A stretch of 64,000 nt of DNA from assembly GCA_945907045.1 (NCBI GenBank), contig CAMDSH010000001.1, forward strand, positions 1-64,000. The letters are read 5' to 3'. The notes under the pieces were generated by a model that made no database searches, had not been told where the DNA came from, and saw only the letters and a list, made by a program, of their open reading frames with translations. A program made the translations under genes and the position numbers. The DNA comes from Rhizobium sp. Q54 (GTDB lineage: Bacteria > Pseudomonadota > Alphaproteobacteria > Rhizobiales > Xanthobacteraceae). Below, piece after piece: positions 10,377 to 20,104 of the stretch (position 1 is its first letter; each line of letters opens with the position of its first letter).

Positions 10377-10781
10377 TCACAAGAGCGCCATCAGGTGCGA
10401 CACCAGCGGTTCGTCCGCGGGCGGCATCGGATATTCCCGGAGCCGGTTCGGCATCACCCATGCGAGCCTTTGACCTTCCTGCGCGGTGACGATCCCTTCC
10501 CAGCGCCGGCAGACATAGAGCGGCATGAGAAGATGAAAGTCCGGATAGGTGTGGCTGGCGAAGGTGAGCGGCGCGAGGCACGGCTCACTGACGACGATCC
10601 CGAGTTCCTCCTTCAGTTCACGAATCAAAGTTTCTTCCGGCCGCTCGCCTTGTTCGACCTTGCCGCCGGGAAATTCCCATAACCCCGCCATCGTCTTTGC
10701 CGCGGGGCGTTCTGCAAGCAGAACGCGCCCGTCCGCATCGACGAGGGCGCAGGCGGCGACAAGAACGATTTCGACGCTCAC
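10377..10781 (-). CDS. mutT: Nudix hydrolase, MutT-type 8-oxo-dGTP diphosphatase
   Basis: 134 residues, normal for MutT. The Nudix box spans residues 40-62 (GKVEQGERPEE then LIRELKEELGI), with all metal-binding glutamates of the REXXEE core. WEFPGGKVE and the C-terminal PADEPLV segment are typical of MutT rather than ADP-ribose hydrolases. It cleaves 8-oxo-dGTP to the monophosphate, preventing A:T to C:G transversions. It lies 93 bases downstream of argJ on the same strand; in Alphaproteobacteria argJ-mutT (and secA close by) is a common order, so cotranscription is plausible. Confidence 0.93.
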   Translation of the reverse strand: MSVEIVLVAACALVDADGRVLLAERPAAKTMAGLWEFPGGKVEQGERPEETLIRELKEELGIVVSEPCLAPLTFASHTYPDFHLLMPLYVCRRWEGIVTAQEGQRLAWVMPNRLREYPMPPADEPLVSHLMALL

Positions 10782-10874
10782 GGCCTCTCCCTTTGAAGAT
10801 ACGCAAGTGGTGGTTAAAGGCGGCTCAACGGATTCGGACAGTGGCCCGATTCTGCCGCAAAGATTAACCGATTA

Positions 10875-12116
10875 TTACGACCGGTAATCGCCGTTGATGG
10901 CGACGTATTCCTTGGTCAGGTCGCAGGTGAGCACGCGGTCGCGTCCGCGCCCAAGCCCAAGTTGGACCCTCAGGAAGATCTTCGGTTCCTTCATGCGGGC
11001 GGACACTTTCGCCTCGTCGTAAGAAGGATCGCGCGCGCCCTTGTGCGCGACGCGGATGCCGCCGAACCAGATCGAGAGTTTATCGCGGTTCGCCGGCTCG
11101 CCGGCCTTGCCCACCGCCATCACGACGCGGCCCCAATTGGCGTCCTCGCCGGCGATCGCGGTTTTCACCAACGGTGAATTGGCGATCGACATGGCGATCT
11201 TGCGGGCGGACGTTTTCGACACCGCGCCTTCAACCTCGATCTCGACGAGCTTGCGCGCGCCTTCGCCGTCGCGCGCAACCTGTTCGGAAAGATCGGCGAG
11301 CACGGCATGGAATGCCTTGCGGAAACCTTTGAGGCGGCTGTCGCCGGCCTTGGTGATTTTGGGCGCGCCGCGCATGACGGCGGTGCCGGTCGCAAACGCC
11401 ATAAGAGTGTCGGAGGTGGAGGTGTCGCCGTCGATGGTGACCGCGTTGAAGGTGTCGGCGACGGTGTCTTTGAGGATGCTCTGCAAAGCGGATGCCGAGA
11501 CCGGCGCGTCGGTGAAAATGAACGAGAGCATCGTCGCCATATCCGGCGCGATCATTCCGGCGCCCTTGGCGATGCCGTTGATCGTCACCTTCGTGCCGCC
11601 GATGACGGCACTGGCGGTGGCGACTTTCGCAAACGTGTCGGTGGTCATGATCGCCTTGGCGGCATCGTGAAATCCGCCGGACGCGCTGCGCGCGGCAAGC
11701 CCGCTCATCACGGGACCGAATTTTCGCGCGTCGAGCGGTTCGCCGATAACGCCGGTGGAGGCAAGGAAAACTTCGTTTGCTTTGCAGCCCGCGGCCTTGG
11801 CGGCGAGTGTGGCGGTAAGCTTCGTCGCGTCGCGTCCGCTTTTGCCGGTGAAGGCGTTGGCGTTGCCGGAATTGACGACCAGCGCGCGCGCTTTACCCGC
11901 TTTGAGATGCGCGCGGCACCACTCGACCGGCGCCGACGGGCACTTCGAGCGGGTGAAGACGCCGGCCGCCGCCGTGCCTTCGCCGAACAGCACCAGCAGC
12001 ACGTCGGTGCGATTGGCGTAGCGGATGCCGGCTTGCGCGGTGGCAAGCCTGACACCGGCGATAACCGGCATGGAGGGGACGCTCTTCGGCGCCAGCGGAG
12101 AAACCGCGCTCGCCAT
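10875..12116 (-). CDS. argJ: Bifunctional glutamate N-acetyltransferase / N-acetylglutamate synthase
   Basis: 413 residues from the ATG at 12116. The frame stays open upstream into the parvulin gene, but family alignment ([22 protein letters not shown]) sets the start. ArgJ transfers acetyl from N-acetylornithine to glutamate in the cyclic arginine pathway. The precursor cleaves itself at the conserved [12 protein letters not shown] site; Thr195 becomes the nucleophile of the beta subunit. The oxyanion-hole motif STGVIG and the C-terminal [11 protein letters not shown] are present. It starts 14 bases after the upstream parvulin gene, so the two form an operon. Confidence 0.95.
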   Translation of the reverse strand: MASAVSPLAPKSVPSMPVIAGVRLATAQAGIRYANRTDVLLVLFGEGTAAAGVFTRSKCPSAPVEWCRAHLKAGKARALVVNSGNANAFTGKSGRDATKLTATLAAKAAGCKANEVFLASTGVIGEPLDARKFGPVMSGLAARSASGGFHDAAKAIMTTDTFAKVATASAVIGGTKVTINGIAKGAGMIAPDMATMLSFIFTDAPVSASALQSILKDTVADTFNAVTIDGDTSTSDTLMAFATGTAVMRGAPKITKAGDSRLKGFRKAFHAVLADLSEQVARDGEGARKLVEIEVEGAVSKTSARKIAMSIANSPLVKTAIAGEDANWGRVVMAVGKAGEPANRDKLSIWFGGIRVAHKGARDPSYDEAKVSARMKEPKIFLRVQLGLGRGRDRVLTCDLTKEYVAINGDYRS

Positions 12117-12130
12117 GACGCTTGCGCCGC

Positions 12131-13024
12131 TTACTTTTTCTTCTGATCGGCGGGCTTGGCGTCCGGCTTGGCGTCCGGTTTCTTGTCGAGGCGCTCGACC
12201 TTGGCGCCCTCGCGCAGCTTGGTAACCAGCTCGGCCTGCGCCTTGCGCACCACGAAGGTCTCGATCTGCGGCTTGACCTGTTCGAACGGCGGCAGTTCCT
12301 TCTTGCGCTTGTCTTCCATCTTGATGACGTGCCATCCGAACTGCGTTTTCACTGGCTCGGAGATCTGATCCTTCTCGAGCTTGAAGGCGACGTCGGCAAA
12401 CTCCGGCACCATCATTTCCTTGCCGAAATAGCCGAGATCGCCGCCGCTGGATTTGCCGGACGGATCTTCGGAAATCTCCGTCGCTACCTTGGCGAAATCC
12501 TCGCCCTTTTTCAGCCGGACGATCACCGCCTTGATCTTTTCCTCAGCCGCCTTGCTCGCGGCCGCATCGTCGGGGGCGGCGCGAACCAAAATGTGACGGG
12601 CACGCACTTCCTGCTCGTCGCCCATCTGCTTGGCCGCTTCGTCATAGACCTTGCGCATGGCGGCTTCGGTCAGCGCCGTCTTGCCCTCGGCAAGCAGCAG
12701 TTGCTCCATCAGCAATTTGTTGCGGGTGAAGACCAGCTTGCGCTTGAACTCGGCGCTGTCGCCCATTTTCTTGGCGTCGGCGGCCTTCGAGACCAGGATC
12801 ATGTCGGTCATGAAGGCGACGAGGTAATCCTGCTTCGCCTCGGGGGTCATCGGGGGCAGTTGCCCGCCCGCTTCTTCCTCGGCTAATTTCAGGTCGCTCT
12901 GGCGGATTTCGACGCCGTTCACCTTGGCAACCACGGGATCGGCGGTCTGCGCGCGCAACGGCGTGGCAGCTGCGAAAAGCAGCGCCAAAGCGGCGAGGGC
13001 GGCTGTGAGGGTGTGCGAATGCAT
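12131..13024 (-). CDS. Periplasmic parvulin-type peptidyl-prolyl isomerase
   Basis: 297 residues from the ATG at 13024, preceded by AAGGA; the longer in-frame start at 13105 lacks support. A signal peptide ([21 protein letters not shown]) directs export. The middle holds a SurA-N-like helical chaperone part, then a rotamase domain around residues 145-245 ([41 protein letters not shown]). The C-terminus is a Lys/Pro/Asp tail with [16 protein letters not shown]. It helps fold outer-membrane or periplasmic proteins. It is first in the operon with argJ; parvulin-argJ next to divergent secA is a typical alphaproteobacterial layout. Confidence 0.92.
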   Translation of the reverse strand: MHSHTLTAALAALALLFAAATPLRAQTADPVVAKVNGVEIRQSDLKLAEEEAGGQLPPMTPEAKQDYLVAFMTDMILVSKAADAKKMGDSAEFKRKLVFTRNKLLMEQLLLAEGKTALTEAAMRKVYDEAAKQMGDEQEVRARHILVRAAPDDAAASKAAEEKIKAVIVRLKKGEDFAKVATEISEDPSGKSSGGDLGYFGKEMMVPEFADVAFKLEKDQISEPVKTQFGWHVIKMEDKRKKELPPFEQVKPQIETFVVRKAQAELVTKLREGAKVERLDKKPDAKPDAKPADQKKK

Positions 13025-13375
13025 GGCGCGGTCCTTGCGGGTCAAACGGGCGGGCGAATGCGGCAAATGCTTCGCCGGGGCGGATGGCGCGGGACACTCG
13101 CCCAATCATGATGGCTTTGCAATGGCCGAATAACAGGCGGTTTTAACGTCCGCGTGAGCGGCTTAAGCGCCAATTGACAAGGGTTTGTGCCACTCCTATC
13201 TCTCGCCTATCTCTTGGCCAACTCCTCGTGCGCTTCGCGTGCAAGCGCCGCATTGCAATTGCCTGAAAAGTGCCGCATTTCCGGACGCGACCGGGAGCAG
13301 ATCAAGCCCGGCGGCGGACTTCTAGAAACGCGGGCGTCACAGAGTTAGGGACTTTTCGGGGTTAAGGACTTTTCG
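13025..13375. other. Divergent intergenic region, parvulin gene / secA
   Basis: A 351-base gap with no convincing gene. It must contain the promoters of the minus-strand parvulin-argJ operon and of secA. The only clear element seen is the secA-directed promoter candidate listed separately. AAGGA lies about eight bases before the secA ATG. Confidence 0.6.
13174..13202 (+). promoter_or_regulatory. Sigma-70-like promoter candidate for secA
   Basis: TTGACA at 13174-13179 is a perfect -35 hexamer. A 17-base spacer leads to TATCTC at 13197-13202, a weak -10. It lies about 175 bases before the secA ATG, implying a long leader if used. Pattern match only. Confidence 0.35.
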
Positions 13376-16171
13376 ATGATAGGTGCAGTTGCCCGCAAAT
13401 TTTTTGGATCCGCGAATGAGCGGCGGATCAAGACCTATGGTTCGCGAGTCGACGCGATCAATGCCCTTGAAAATGAACTGGCAGGCCTTTCGGACGAAGC
13501 CTTGCGGGCGCGCACGGCGGAGTTCAAGGCGCAGGTAGCGGCGGGCGCAAGCCTCGACGACCTGCTGGTGCCGGCTTTCGCCACCGTGCGCGAGGCGGGT
13601 AAGCGCACGCTCGGCCAGCGCCATTTCGACATGCAGTTGATCGGCGGCATGGTGCTGCACGAAGGCCGCATCGCCGAGATGAAGACCGGCGAAGGTAAGA
13701 CGCTGGTCGCGACGCTGCCGGTTTATCTCAACGCGCTCGCGGGACGCGGCGTGCATGTGGTCACGGTCAACGACTACCTCGCCAAGCGCGACTCCGAATG
13801 GATGGGACAGATCTACGGTTTCCTCGGGCTGACCACCGGCGTGATCGTGCACGGCATCGAGGACGCGGATCGCAAGAAGGCTTACGACTGCGACGTCACC
13901 TACGGCACCAACAACGAACTCGGCTTCGATTATCTGCGCGACAACATGAAGTACCGGCTGGAGGACATGGTCCAGCGCGGACACAATTACGCGATTGTCG
14001 ACGAAGTGGACTCGATCCTGATCGACGAGGCGCGCACGCCGCTGATTATTTCCGGTCCGCTGGAAGACCGCTCCGATTTCTACAACACCATCGACACCTT
14101 CGTTCCGAAGCTTGAGAAGACCGACTACGAGGTCGACGAGAAGCAGCGCACCGTGACGCTCACCGAAATCGGTATGACGCGGCTGGAGCAGATGTTGCGC
14201 GACGCCGGTCAGCTCAAGGGAGAATCGCTCTACGACGTCGAGAACGTCACGGTGGTGCACCACATCAATCAGGCGCTTCGCGCTCACAAGTTGTTCCAGC
14301 GCGACAAGGATTACATCGTTCGTAACGACGAAGTCGTCATCATCGACGAGTTCACCGGCCGCATGATGCCGGGCCGCCGTTTTTCCGAAGGGCTGCATCA
14401 GGCGCTCGAAGCAAAAGAGCATCAGCCGATCCAGCCGGAAAACCAGACGCTCGCGACCATCACTTTCCAGAACTATTTCCGCATGTACGAGAAGCTGTCG
14501 GGCATGACCGGCACGGCCTCCACCGAAGCCGACGAGTTCATGGACATCTACAATCTCGAAGTGCTGGAGATTCCGACCAACCTGCCGATGGTGCGCCTTG
14601 ATGATGATGATGAGGTTTATCGCACCAACAAGGAGAAATACCGCTCGATCCTCATGCTGATTGAGGACTGCAAGATGCGCGGTCAGCCCGTGCTGGTCGG
14701 CACCACGTCGATCGAGAAGTCCGAGCAACTTGCCGAGCTGCTGCGCAAGGAAGGCTGGGAGCAGCACGATTTCACCGATCCCAATGCGTTCGCCGCGCTT
14801 TATTCGGGCGATGACGGCGCCATGAAGACCAAGGTGTTCGCCATCCTCAACGCGCGCTACCACGAGCAGGAAGCCTTCATCGTCTCGCAGGCGGGCGTTC
14901 CGGGCGCCATCACCATCGCCACCAACATGGCCGGCCGCGGCACCGACATTCAGCTCGGCGGCAACGCCGACATGCGCATCCGCCAAGAACTGGCCGACGT
15001 CACCGACTGGGCCGCGCGCGACAAGGATCCGCGCGCCGCGAAAATCCGCGAGCAGGTTGCGCGGCTGAAGGAAAAGGCGCTCGCCGCCGGCGGGCTTTAC
15101 GTTCTCGGCACCGAGCGGCACGAGAGCCGGCGCATCGATAACCAGCTGCGCGGCCGCTCTGGACGCCAGGGCGATCCCGGACATTCCAAGTTCTTCCTGT
15201 CGCTGGAAGACGACCTGATGCGCATCTTCGGCTCCGACAAGCTGGACGGGATGCTGCAAAAATTGGGCTTGAAGGAAAACGAAGCGATCGTTCATCCCTG
15301 GATCAACAAGGCGCTGGAGAAGGCGCAACAGAAGGTCGAGGCGCGCAACTTCGACATCCGCAAGAACCTGCTCAAGTTCGACAACGTGATGAACGATCAG
15401 CGCAAGGTGATCTTCGAGCAGCGGCTCGAACTCATGCGCGACGAAACGGTGGTCGAGACTGTCACCGACATGCGCCATGCCCTGATCGAGGACCTGGTCG
15501 CCAAGTACATCCCCGAGAACGCGTATCCCGAACAATGGGATGTCGCGGGCCTCGACAAGGCCGTGCGGGAAATTCTCACCATCGATCCGCCGGTTGCCGC
15601 CTGGGCAAAAGAGGAAGGCATCGCGGACGAAGAGGTGCGCGAGCGCATCATCAAGCAGGCCGATGAGTGGATGGCCGGCAAGGTCGCCAAATGGGGCGCC
15701 GAGGTGATGCGTTACGTCGAGAAGTCGCTGCTGTTGCAGACGCTTGATCATCTCTGGCGCGAACATCTGCTCATGCTTGAGCATCTGCGGCAGGTGATCG
15801 GCTTGCGCGGCTACGGCCAGCGCGATCCGCTCAACGAGTACAAAGCCGAGGCGTTCAATCTGTTCGAGGGCATGATCGCGCAATTGCGCGAGTCGGTCAC
15901 CGCGCAGCTCATGCGCGTGGAAGTCGTGCAGGAGCAGCAGGGCGACGAGGCCGCCAAGCTACCGTACATGGAAGCGCACAAGATCGATCCCTCCACCGGC
16001 GAGGACGAGATGGCGCTCGCCAATGGCGGCTCCGCACAGGCCTCGCGCAACGGCACCGCGGCGGCACGCGATCCGAAAAATCCGGCGAGTTGGGGCAAGG
16101 TCGGCCGCAACGAATTATGCCCGTGCGGTACCGGCAAAAAATACAAGCACTGTCACGGGCAATATACGTAA
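13376..16171 (+). CDS. secA: Preprotein translocase ATPase SecA
   Basis: 931 residues, full length. SecA drives unfolded preproteins through SecYEG using ATP. The N-terminus [19 protein letters not shown] is standard; Walker A MKTGEGKT is at residues 102-109, Walker B and DEAD-like motif at [21 protein letters not shown], and motif VI at [14 protein letters not shown]. The preprotein cross-linking, helical wing and scaffold domains are intact. The C-terminus ends in the zinc-binding [14 protein letters not shown] that binds SecB and phospholipid. The start is supported by AAGGA eight bases upstream. A long antisense reading frame opposite it is a codon-bias shadow. Confidence 0.98.
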   Translation: MIGAVARKFFGSANERRIKTYGSRVDAINALENELAGLSDEALRARTAEFKAQVAAGASLDDLLVPAFATVREAGKRTLGQRHFDMQLIGGMVLHEGRIAEMKTGEGKTLVATLPVYLNALAGRGVHVVTVNDYLAKRDSEWMGQIYGFLGLTTGVIVHGIEDADRKKAYDCDVTYGTNNELGFDYLRDNMKYRLEDMVQRGHNYAIVDEVDSILIDEARTPLIISGPLEDRSDFYNTIDTFVPKLEKTDYEVDEKQRTVTLTEIGMTRLEQMLRDAGQLKGESLYDVENVTVVHHINQALRAHKLFQRDKDYIVRNDEVVIIDEFTGRMMPGRRFSEGLHQALEAKEHQPIQPENQTLATITFQNYFRMYEKLSGMTGTASTEADEFMDIYNLEVLEIPTNLPMVRLDDDDEVYRTNKEKYRSILMLIEDCKMRGQPVLVGTTSIEKSEQLAELLRKEGWEQHDFTDPNAFAALYSGDDGAMKTKVFAILNARYHEQEAFIVSQAGVPGAITIATNMAGRGTDIQLGGNADMRIRQELADVTDWAARDKDPRAAKIREQVARLKEKALAAGGLYVLGTERHESRRIDNQLRGRSGRQGDPGHSKFFLSLEDDLMRIFGSDKLDGMLQKLGLKENEAIVHPWINKALEKAQQKVEARNFDIRKNLLKFDNVMNDQRKVIFEQRLELMRDETVVETVTDMRHALIEDLVAKYIPENAYPEQWDVAGLDKAVREILTIDPPVAAWAKEEGIADEEVRERIIKQADEWMAGKVAKWGAEVMRYVEKSLLLQTLDHLWREHLLMLEHLRQVIGLRGYGQRDPLNEYKAEAFNLFEGMIAQLRESVTAQLMRVEVVQEQQGDEAAKLPYMEAHKIDPSTGEDEMALANGGSAQASRNGTAAARDPKNPASWGKVGRNELCPCGTGKKYKHCHGQYT

Positions 16172-16189
16172 AATAGATTATTGGCGCGG

Positions 16190-16447
16190 CTAAACGCCGA
16201 GCTTCGTCTGCGCCAGCTTCTTGCGGAACGGCCGGTCGCGCTTGAGATGCCATTCGCGGCTCATGGCCTTGCGCCGTGACTTGTATTTTTCAGAATACAG
16301 CAGCACCCAAAACCGTCCGCGCGTCGAGCGCGCGCCTTTGCCGGCATTGTGCTGGGCGAGACGCCGCTCGATATTATTTGTCCAGCCGACATAGGTCAGA
16401 TACCGGCTCTTGCCGGACGTGCCGAGGACGTAGACGAAGCAATCCAT
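16190..16447 (-). CDS. GIY-YIG nuclease-fold protein (UPF0213/YhbQ type)
   Basis: 85 residues from the ATG at 16447 (MDCFVYVLGTSGKSRYLTYVGWTNN). VYVL and YVGWT correspond to the GIY and YIG strands, followed by IERRLAQHNAGKGARSTRGR, where the family's catalytic Arg lies, and later EKYKSRRKAMSREWHLK with the conserved Glu. These small single-domain proteins resemble the UvrC N-terminal nuclease; their substrate is uncertain. Longer upstream starts would overlap the preceding gene in another frame. It converges with secA, 18 bases away, and follows the 72-residue gene by 14 bases. Confidence 0.85.
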   Translation of the reverse strand: MDCFVYVLGTSGKSRYLTYVGWTNNIERRLAQHNAGKGARSTRGRFWVLLYSEKYKSRRKAMSREWHLKRDRPFRKKLAQTKLGV

Positions 16448-16461
16448 CGGCTGCGGCAACG

Positions 16462-16680
16462 TCAGGGCTTGAAAAATGCCGGGTCGTTGAGTGCGCGTGT
16501 CATGACGTCGATCATATCCGCCGCGCCTTCGTCGCCGCGGCCGTCGAGCAGCTCCCACATCTTCCGCAAGTTCGCGCGTAGCGGCGCTTTGAGCGAAGGA
16601 TCGATTTCGATCAGCGTACGCGCCAGGCAAAACACCAAAGCCTCGGTGCCCATCTTGGCCTGATCCAAAGTTTTAGCCAT
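16462..16680 (-). CDS. Small conserved-looking hypothetical protein
   Basis: 72 residues, MAKTLDQAKMGTEALVFCLA onward, predicted all-helical and cytosolic without signal peptide or membrane segment. The composition and GC-rich third positions look like genuine coding sequence, and it sits 14 bases upstream of the GIY-YIG gene on the same strand. I do not recognise a named family. Contains LIEIDPSLKAPLRANLRKMW and a terminal DPAFF. Function unknown. Confidence 0.65.
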   Translation of the reverse strand: MAKTLDQAKMGTEALVFCLARTLIEIDPSLKAPLRANLRKMWELLDGRGDEGAADMIDVMTRALNDPAFFKP

Positions 16681-16836
16681 CGCATCCTCCGTGTTCGCCG
16701 ATTACGCGCCGTGCGGCGTCGAATCTACTGTGGGACTGTTCGACCGAAGTCATACGCAATTTTTTGCCGGCGCGCGATATTGCCGGCGATGAAATTCAGG
16801 CGAGATCGATGAAGCGAATGCCGGACGCGGTCCGTA

Positions 16837-18756
16837 TCAGCGGTTCGCGAAAGCGCCGACTGGCACGACCGGCTGCGCGCCGGAAAGAAGTCCCGCTTTG
16901 CTCGCCGCCGGTGCGGCGAAGGAACTGCGCATCGAAGACGAGTCAGGCTGCACGGCCGCTTCCTCGACGGCGCGAGGCTTCGGCTGGACGGCGGGAGCGC
17001 GCGCCACGGCCTTCGGGGGTTCGGGCGCCGGCGCCGGTTTCGGCTCCACGATGGGTGCGCGGGCAACGGCCTTCGGAGCAGGCGGCTCAGGCGCGGGCGG
17101 CGGTGTGACGACAGGTGCGCGGGCGACGACTTTCGGCGCGGGCGGCTCAGGCGCTGGTTGCGGCTGCACGACAACAGGCGCACGGGCCACGGCCTTCGGG
17201 GCGGGCGGTGGCTCATAAGCTGGTGGTGGTGGCGCGACAGGCGCACGCGCGACGGCAACCTTCGGCGCCGGTTCAGGCTGCGGCTGCGCGACAGGCGCGC
17301 GGGCCACGACGGGTTTGGGTGCAGGCCACGCCACCGGATCGGGTTTCGGCCACGCGGCGGCAGGCGCTGGGTTTGCCGCTGCAACCTTGGGCGCTGGCGG
17401 TTCCGGCTCGTATTTCGGTTCCGGTTTCACGGGCGCGCGCGATGCCGTGCGGTAGACCGGTTCGGGCTTCGTCTTCGGTGCCGACGCGGCGGAAGCCACC
17501 ACGGTTTCGCGAGCTTGAGGTTCGCTCTCGACCGGCGCCGGTTTCGCCTGGTTCGTATTTCCAAACATGTTGCCGATCAGGCTTGCGATCGTCTTCGGAG
17601 CCTCGGGCTCCGGGGCGCTGCCTTCCTTCGTGAGCGGCGCGGGACGCGGAACCGGAACGTTCGCCGCCACCATGACCGGCGCGGGTCTGGGCGGGGGCGC
17701 GGGTTCTTCAGCTTCCACCGGGAACGACGCGGACGGCGGGATGACGTGGCCGGGGATGGTGCCGGGCGCAGGCGTGAGGAAGGCTTTGCGGTCGATGTTC
17801 TGCAGCGAGACGCCCTGTTCGAGCTTGGCGAGGAAGATCGGGTTCATGCCGCCATCGACGCCGGCGCGGTTCGGCGCCAGCGGCGTGCCGCGCGCGACCA
17901 GTTCGGCGGTCTGAATTTCATCCTGCCGGCGTTTCTCGTTGATGGCGTCGCGGATGTCGCGCGGTATTTCGAATACCGGGCACTTGCCCCTCGAATTGAA
18001 TGAGACCGGCCGTGACGCATTCTCCGGCGCAACTGCGTCGAAGACGTAGCGCTTCTCGCAGACGTCCACCTTCGGCTCTTGGCGTGTCACTTCGAAATGA
18101 TCATAGCCCTGCTTGATCATTTTCCAGTAGGCGATGTGCGGACTGTTGCGGTGCTTGGCCATGTTCACCGGCGTCATGCGGAACGGATACGCCTGAACCT
18201 GAAACGATTTCTGTCCGCCGAAGAACGACTCGCGCGCCAGCGCGTAGATTTCCGTCATCTGCTCGTCGGTCATCGCGTAGCAACCGCGCGAGGAGCAGTC
18301 GCCGTGCACCATCAGGAATTGTCCGGTGCGGCCGTTGGCGGAGTCATATGAGTTGGGAAAGCCCATATTGAACGCGAGATAATATTGCGAGTTCGGATTC
18401 ATCAAGCCGGGAGTGATGTTGTAGAAACCTTCCGGCGCCTGACGGTCGCCTTCCTTGACCTTCGGGCCAAGGTCACCCGACCAGCGGCAGATCGGATAGC
18501 TTTTCAGCAGCGCGTATTTGCCGTCGCGGTCCTGCTTCCACACTTCCAGTTCGGCTTCGGTCTTGAAGATGCGGACAAGGATCGGAGAGTCCTTGCTCAT
18601 TTTTTTCTGCTCGATCTCGGCGAGCATTTTGTCGGAGAGCGGCGCGAGCGCGCGGCCGGGCATCATGCCGCTTTCGCCATAGCAACCGGCAAGCGAAATC
18701 GCGGCGGCAACGGCCGCGGACGCCAGCAACGTGCGGGCAAGAGGGCGACGGCTCAA
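16837..18756 (-). CDS. L,D-transpeptidase lipoprotein (YafK-like) with Pro/Ala repeat tail
   Basis: 639 residues. Catalyses L,D-transpeptidation or hydrolysis on peptidoglycan. The N-terminus is a lipoprotein signal with lipobox SLAGC (Cys25). The YkuD/YafK catalytic domain (about residues 55-235) carries H151-GDCSSRG-C159 followed by YAMTDEQ, the nucleophile Cys motif. The region from residue ~340 to the end is low-complexity, rich in Pro, Ala and Val, with six VARAP-centred repeats, probably a flexible linker spanning the periplasm or binding cell wall. The catalytic part is of normal size; the tail more than doubles the protein. It lies alone, 280 bases downstream of accA. Confidence 0.88.
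   Translation of the reverse strand: MSRRPLARTLLASAAVAAAISLAGCYGESGMMPGRALAPLSDKMLAEIEQKKMSKDSPILVRIFKTEAELEVWKQDRDGKYALLKSYPICRWSGDLGPKVKEGDRQAPEGFYNITPGLMNPNSQYYLAFNMGFPNSYDSANGRTGQFLMVHGDCSSRGCYAMTDEQMTEIYALARESFFGGQKSFQVQAYPFRMTPVNMAKHRNSPHIAYWKMIKQGYDHFEVTRQEPKVDVCEKRYVFDAVAPENASRPVSFNSRGKCPVFEIPRDIRDAINEKRRQDEIQTAELVARGTPLAPNRAGVDGGMNPIFLAKLEQGVSLQNIDRKAFLTPAPGTIPGHVIPPSASFPVEAEEPAPPPRPAPVMVAANVPVPRPAPLTKEGSAPEPEAPKTIASLIGNMFGNTNQAKPAPVESEPQARETVVASAASAPKTKPEPVYRTASRAPVKPEPKYEPEPPAPKVAAANPAPAAAWPKPDPVAWPAPKPVVARAPVAQPQPEPAPKVAVARAPVAPPPPAYEPPPAPKAVARAPVVVQPQPAPEPPAPKVVARAPVVTPPPAPEPPAPKAVARAPIVEPKPAPAPEPPKAVARAPAVQPKPRAVEEAAVQPDSSSMRSSFAAPAASKAGLLSGAQPVVPVGAFANR
16985..17315 (-). repeat. 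Degenerate in-frame tandem repeat within the L,D-transpeptidase gene
   Basis: Six units, each encoding a VARAP core plus a Pro/Gln/Glu-rich spacer (for example APEPPAPKVVARAPVV). Unit length varies from about 15 to 24 codons, so it is a degenerate protein repeat rather than an exact DNA repeat. On the plus strand it is seen as recurring GCGCGGGC-type blocks about 55-70 bases apart. Confidence 0.85.
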
Positions 18757-19036
18757 ACGCGGTTACTCCCCGAAGGGCTCCTCGTAAGCCCTTATTGAAT
18801 AACCGTTATCCTTAAGATGTGTCTTTCGCAAGGCAAACGGCCCGCGGTGCAACGGCCGGCCAAGGCTATGGTGAAGCAAAAGTAAATTCAGCCGCTTAGG
18901 CCATATAGAATCCAGCATGGAATATAAGTTCTGCGCCGCCGGCGGGGACGCCGGCTGCTGAATCCGGTGGTCTTTTCCGGTTTATACAGGCGGGAATACT
19001 TATCGAGTGCGGGATTGCGAGCGGCGAATGCTCCGC

Positions 19037-19993
19037 TCAACCTGTCGTCCGGCCCATCGCCAGGAATTTTTCGCGGCGTTGGCGGCGCACGGTATCGCGG
19101 TCGAGCCCGCGCAGTTCCGATAATGCGTTGGCAATGGCCTGGCCGACGGCCGCCATGGCGGCGGCGGGGTCGCGATGCGCGCCGCCGTTTGGTTCCGGCA
19201 CGATCATGTCGATGACGCCGAAGCGCACCATGTCTTGCGCGGTGATCTTCATGTTGGTCGCGGCTTCCTGCGCCTTGGATGTGTCGCGCCACAAAATCGA
19301 GGCGGCGCCTTCCGGCGAGATCACGCTGTAGATGGAGTGCTCAAGCATCAGCACGCGGTTGGCGGTGGCGATCGCGATGGCGCCGCCGGAGCCGCCTTCG
19401 CCCAGGATGACGGCGACATTCGGCACGCCGATGGCGAGACAGGTTTCCGTCGAACGCGCGATGGCTTCCGCCTGGCCGCGCTCTTCCGCGCCGATGCCGG
19501 GATAAGCGCCGGCGGTATCGACCAGGCAGATGACGGGGATGTCGAAGCGGTCGGCCATTTCCATCAGGCGCACTGCCTTGCGGTAGCCCTCGGGGCGCGC
19601 CATGCCGAAGTTGTGCTTGAGGCGGCTTTCGGTGGTCGAGCCCTTCTCGTGGCCGATCACGCAAACGCTTTCACCGCGGAAGCGGCCGAAGCCGCCGACG
19701 ATGGCTTCGTCCTCGCCGTATTTGCGGTCGCCCGCGAGCGGCACGAAACTTTCAATCAGCGTTGAAATGTAATCGAGGCAATGCGGGCGCTCCGGGTGGC
19801 GCGCGACTTGCGTCTTCTGCCAGGGGGTGAGGCCGGTATAGAGCTCTTTCAGCGCGAGCGCGGCCTTTACCTCCAGCTTTGAGATCTCGTCGCCGACGGC
19901 GACGGCGTTGCCGCTCGCTTCCATCGCGCGCAACTCTTCGACCTTGGCCTCCAGTTCGGCCACGGGCTTTTCGAAGTCGAGGTAACTACGCAT
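19037..19993 (-). CDS. accA: Acetyl-CoA carboxylase carboxyltransferase subunit alpha
   Basis: 318 residues, standard length. With AccD it transfers carboxyl from biotin-carboxyl carrier protein to acetyl-CoA, giving malonyl-CoA for fatty acids. Starts [20 protein letters not shown], as usual. CoA-carboxyltransferase hallmarks are present: GRKYG-type [50 protein letters not shown], and [19 protein letters not shown], whose glycine-rich loops form the oxyanion holes. Genes for the other three subunits are not in the window. It lies downstream of xerD with a 111-base gap. Confidence 0.97.
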   Translation of the reverse strand: MRSYLDFEKPVAELEAKVEELRAMEASGNAVAVGDEISKLEVKAALALKELYTGLTPWQKTQVARHPERPHCLDYISTLIESFVPLAGDRKYGEDEAIVGGFGRFRGESVCVIGHEKGSTTESRLKHNFGMARPEGYRKAVRLMEMADRFDIPVICLVDTAGAYPGIGAEERGQAEAIARSTETCLAIGVPNVAVILGEGGSGGAIAIATANRVLMLEHSIYSVISPEGAASILWRDTSKAQEAATNMKITAQDMVRFGVIDMIVPEPNGGAHRDPAAAMAAVGQAIANALSELRGLDRDTVRRQRREKFLAMGRTTG

Positions 19994-20104
19994 GCGTTAT
20001 CGCAGTGATTCCGGGGGTTGGGGTGGCAACGCGAGGATTCGCGAAACTGGCCTTTGCGCGGGCATCTAGTCAAGCAAAGCGGTTAAGGGCGTCTTGACGA
20101 TAAC

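Noticed and set aside
13337-15883. Very long antisense open frame opposite secA
   Set aside because: It mirrors secA codon structure, has atypical His/Val/Leu-rich protein composition, no family similarity and no ribosome site. GC-rich coding DNA routinely gives such shadows.
18930-18960. Terminator after accA
   Set aside because: A GCCGGCG-type hairpin exists, but it has no T tract on the minus strand and lies ~80 bases beyond the stop; too weak to call.
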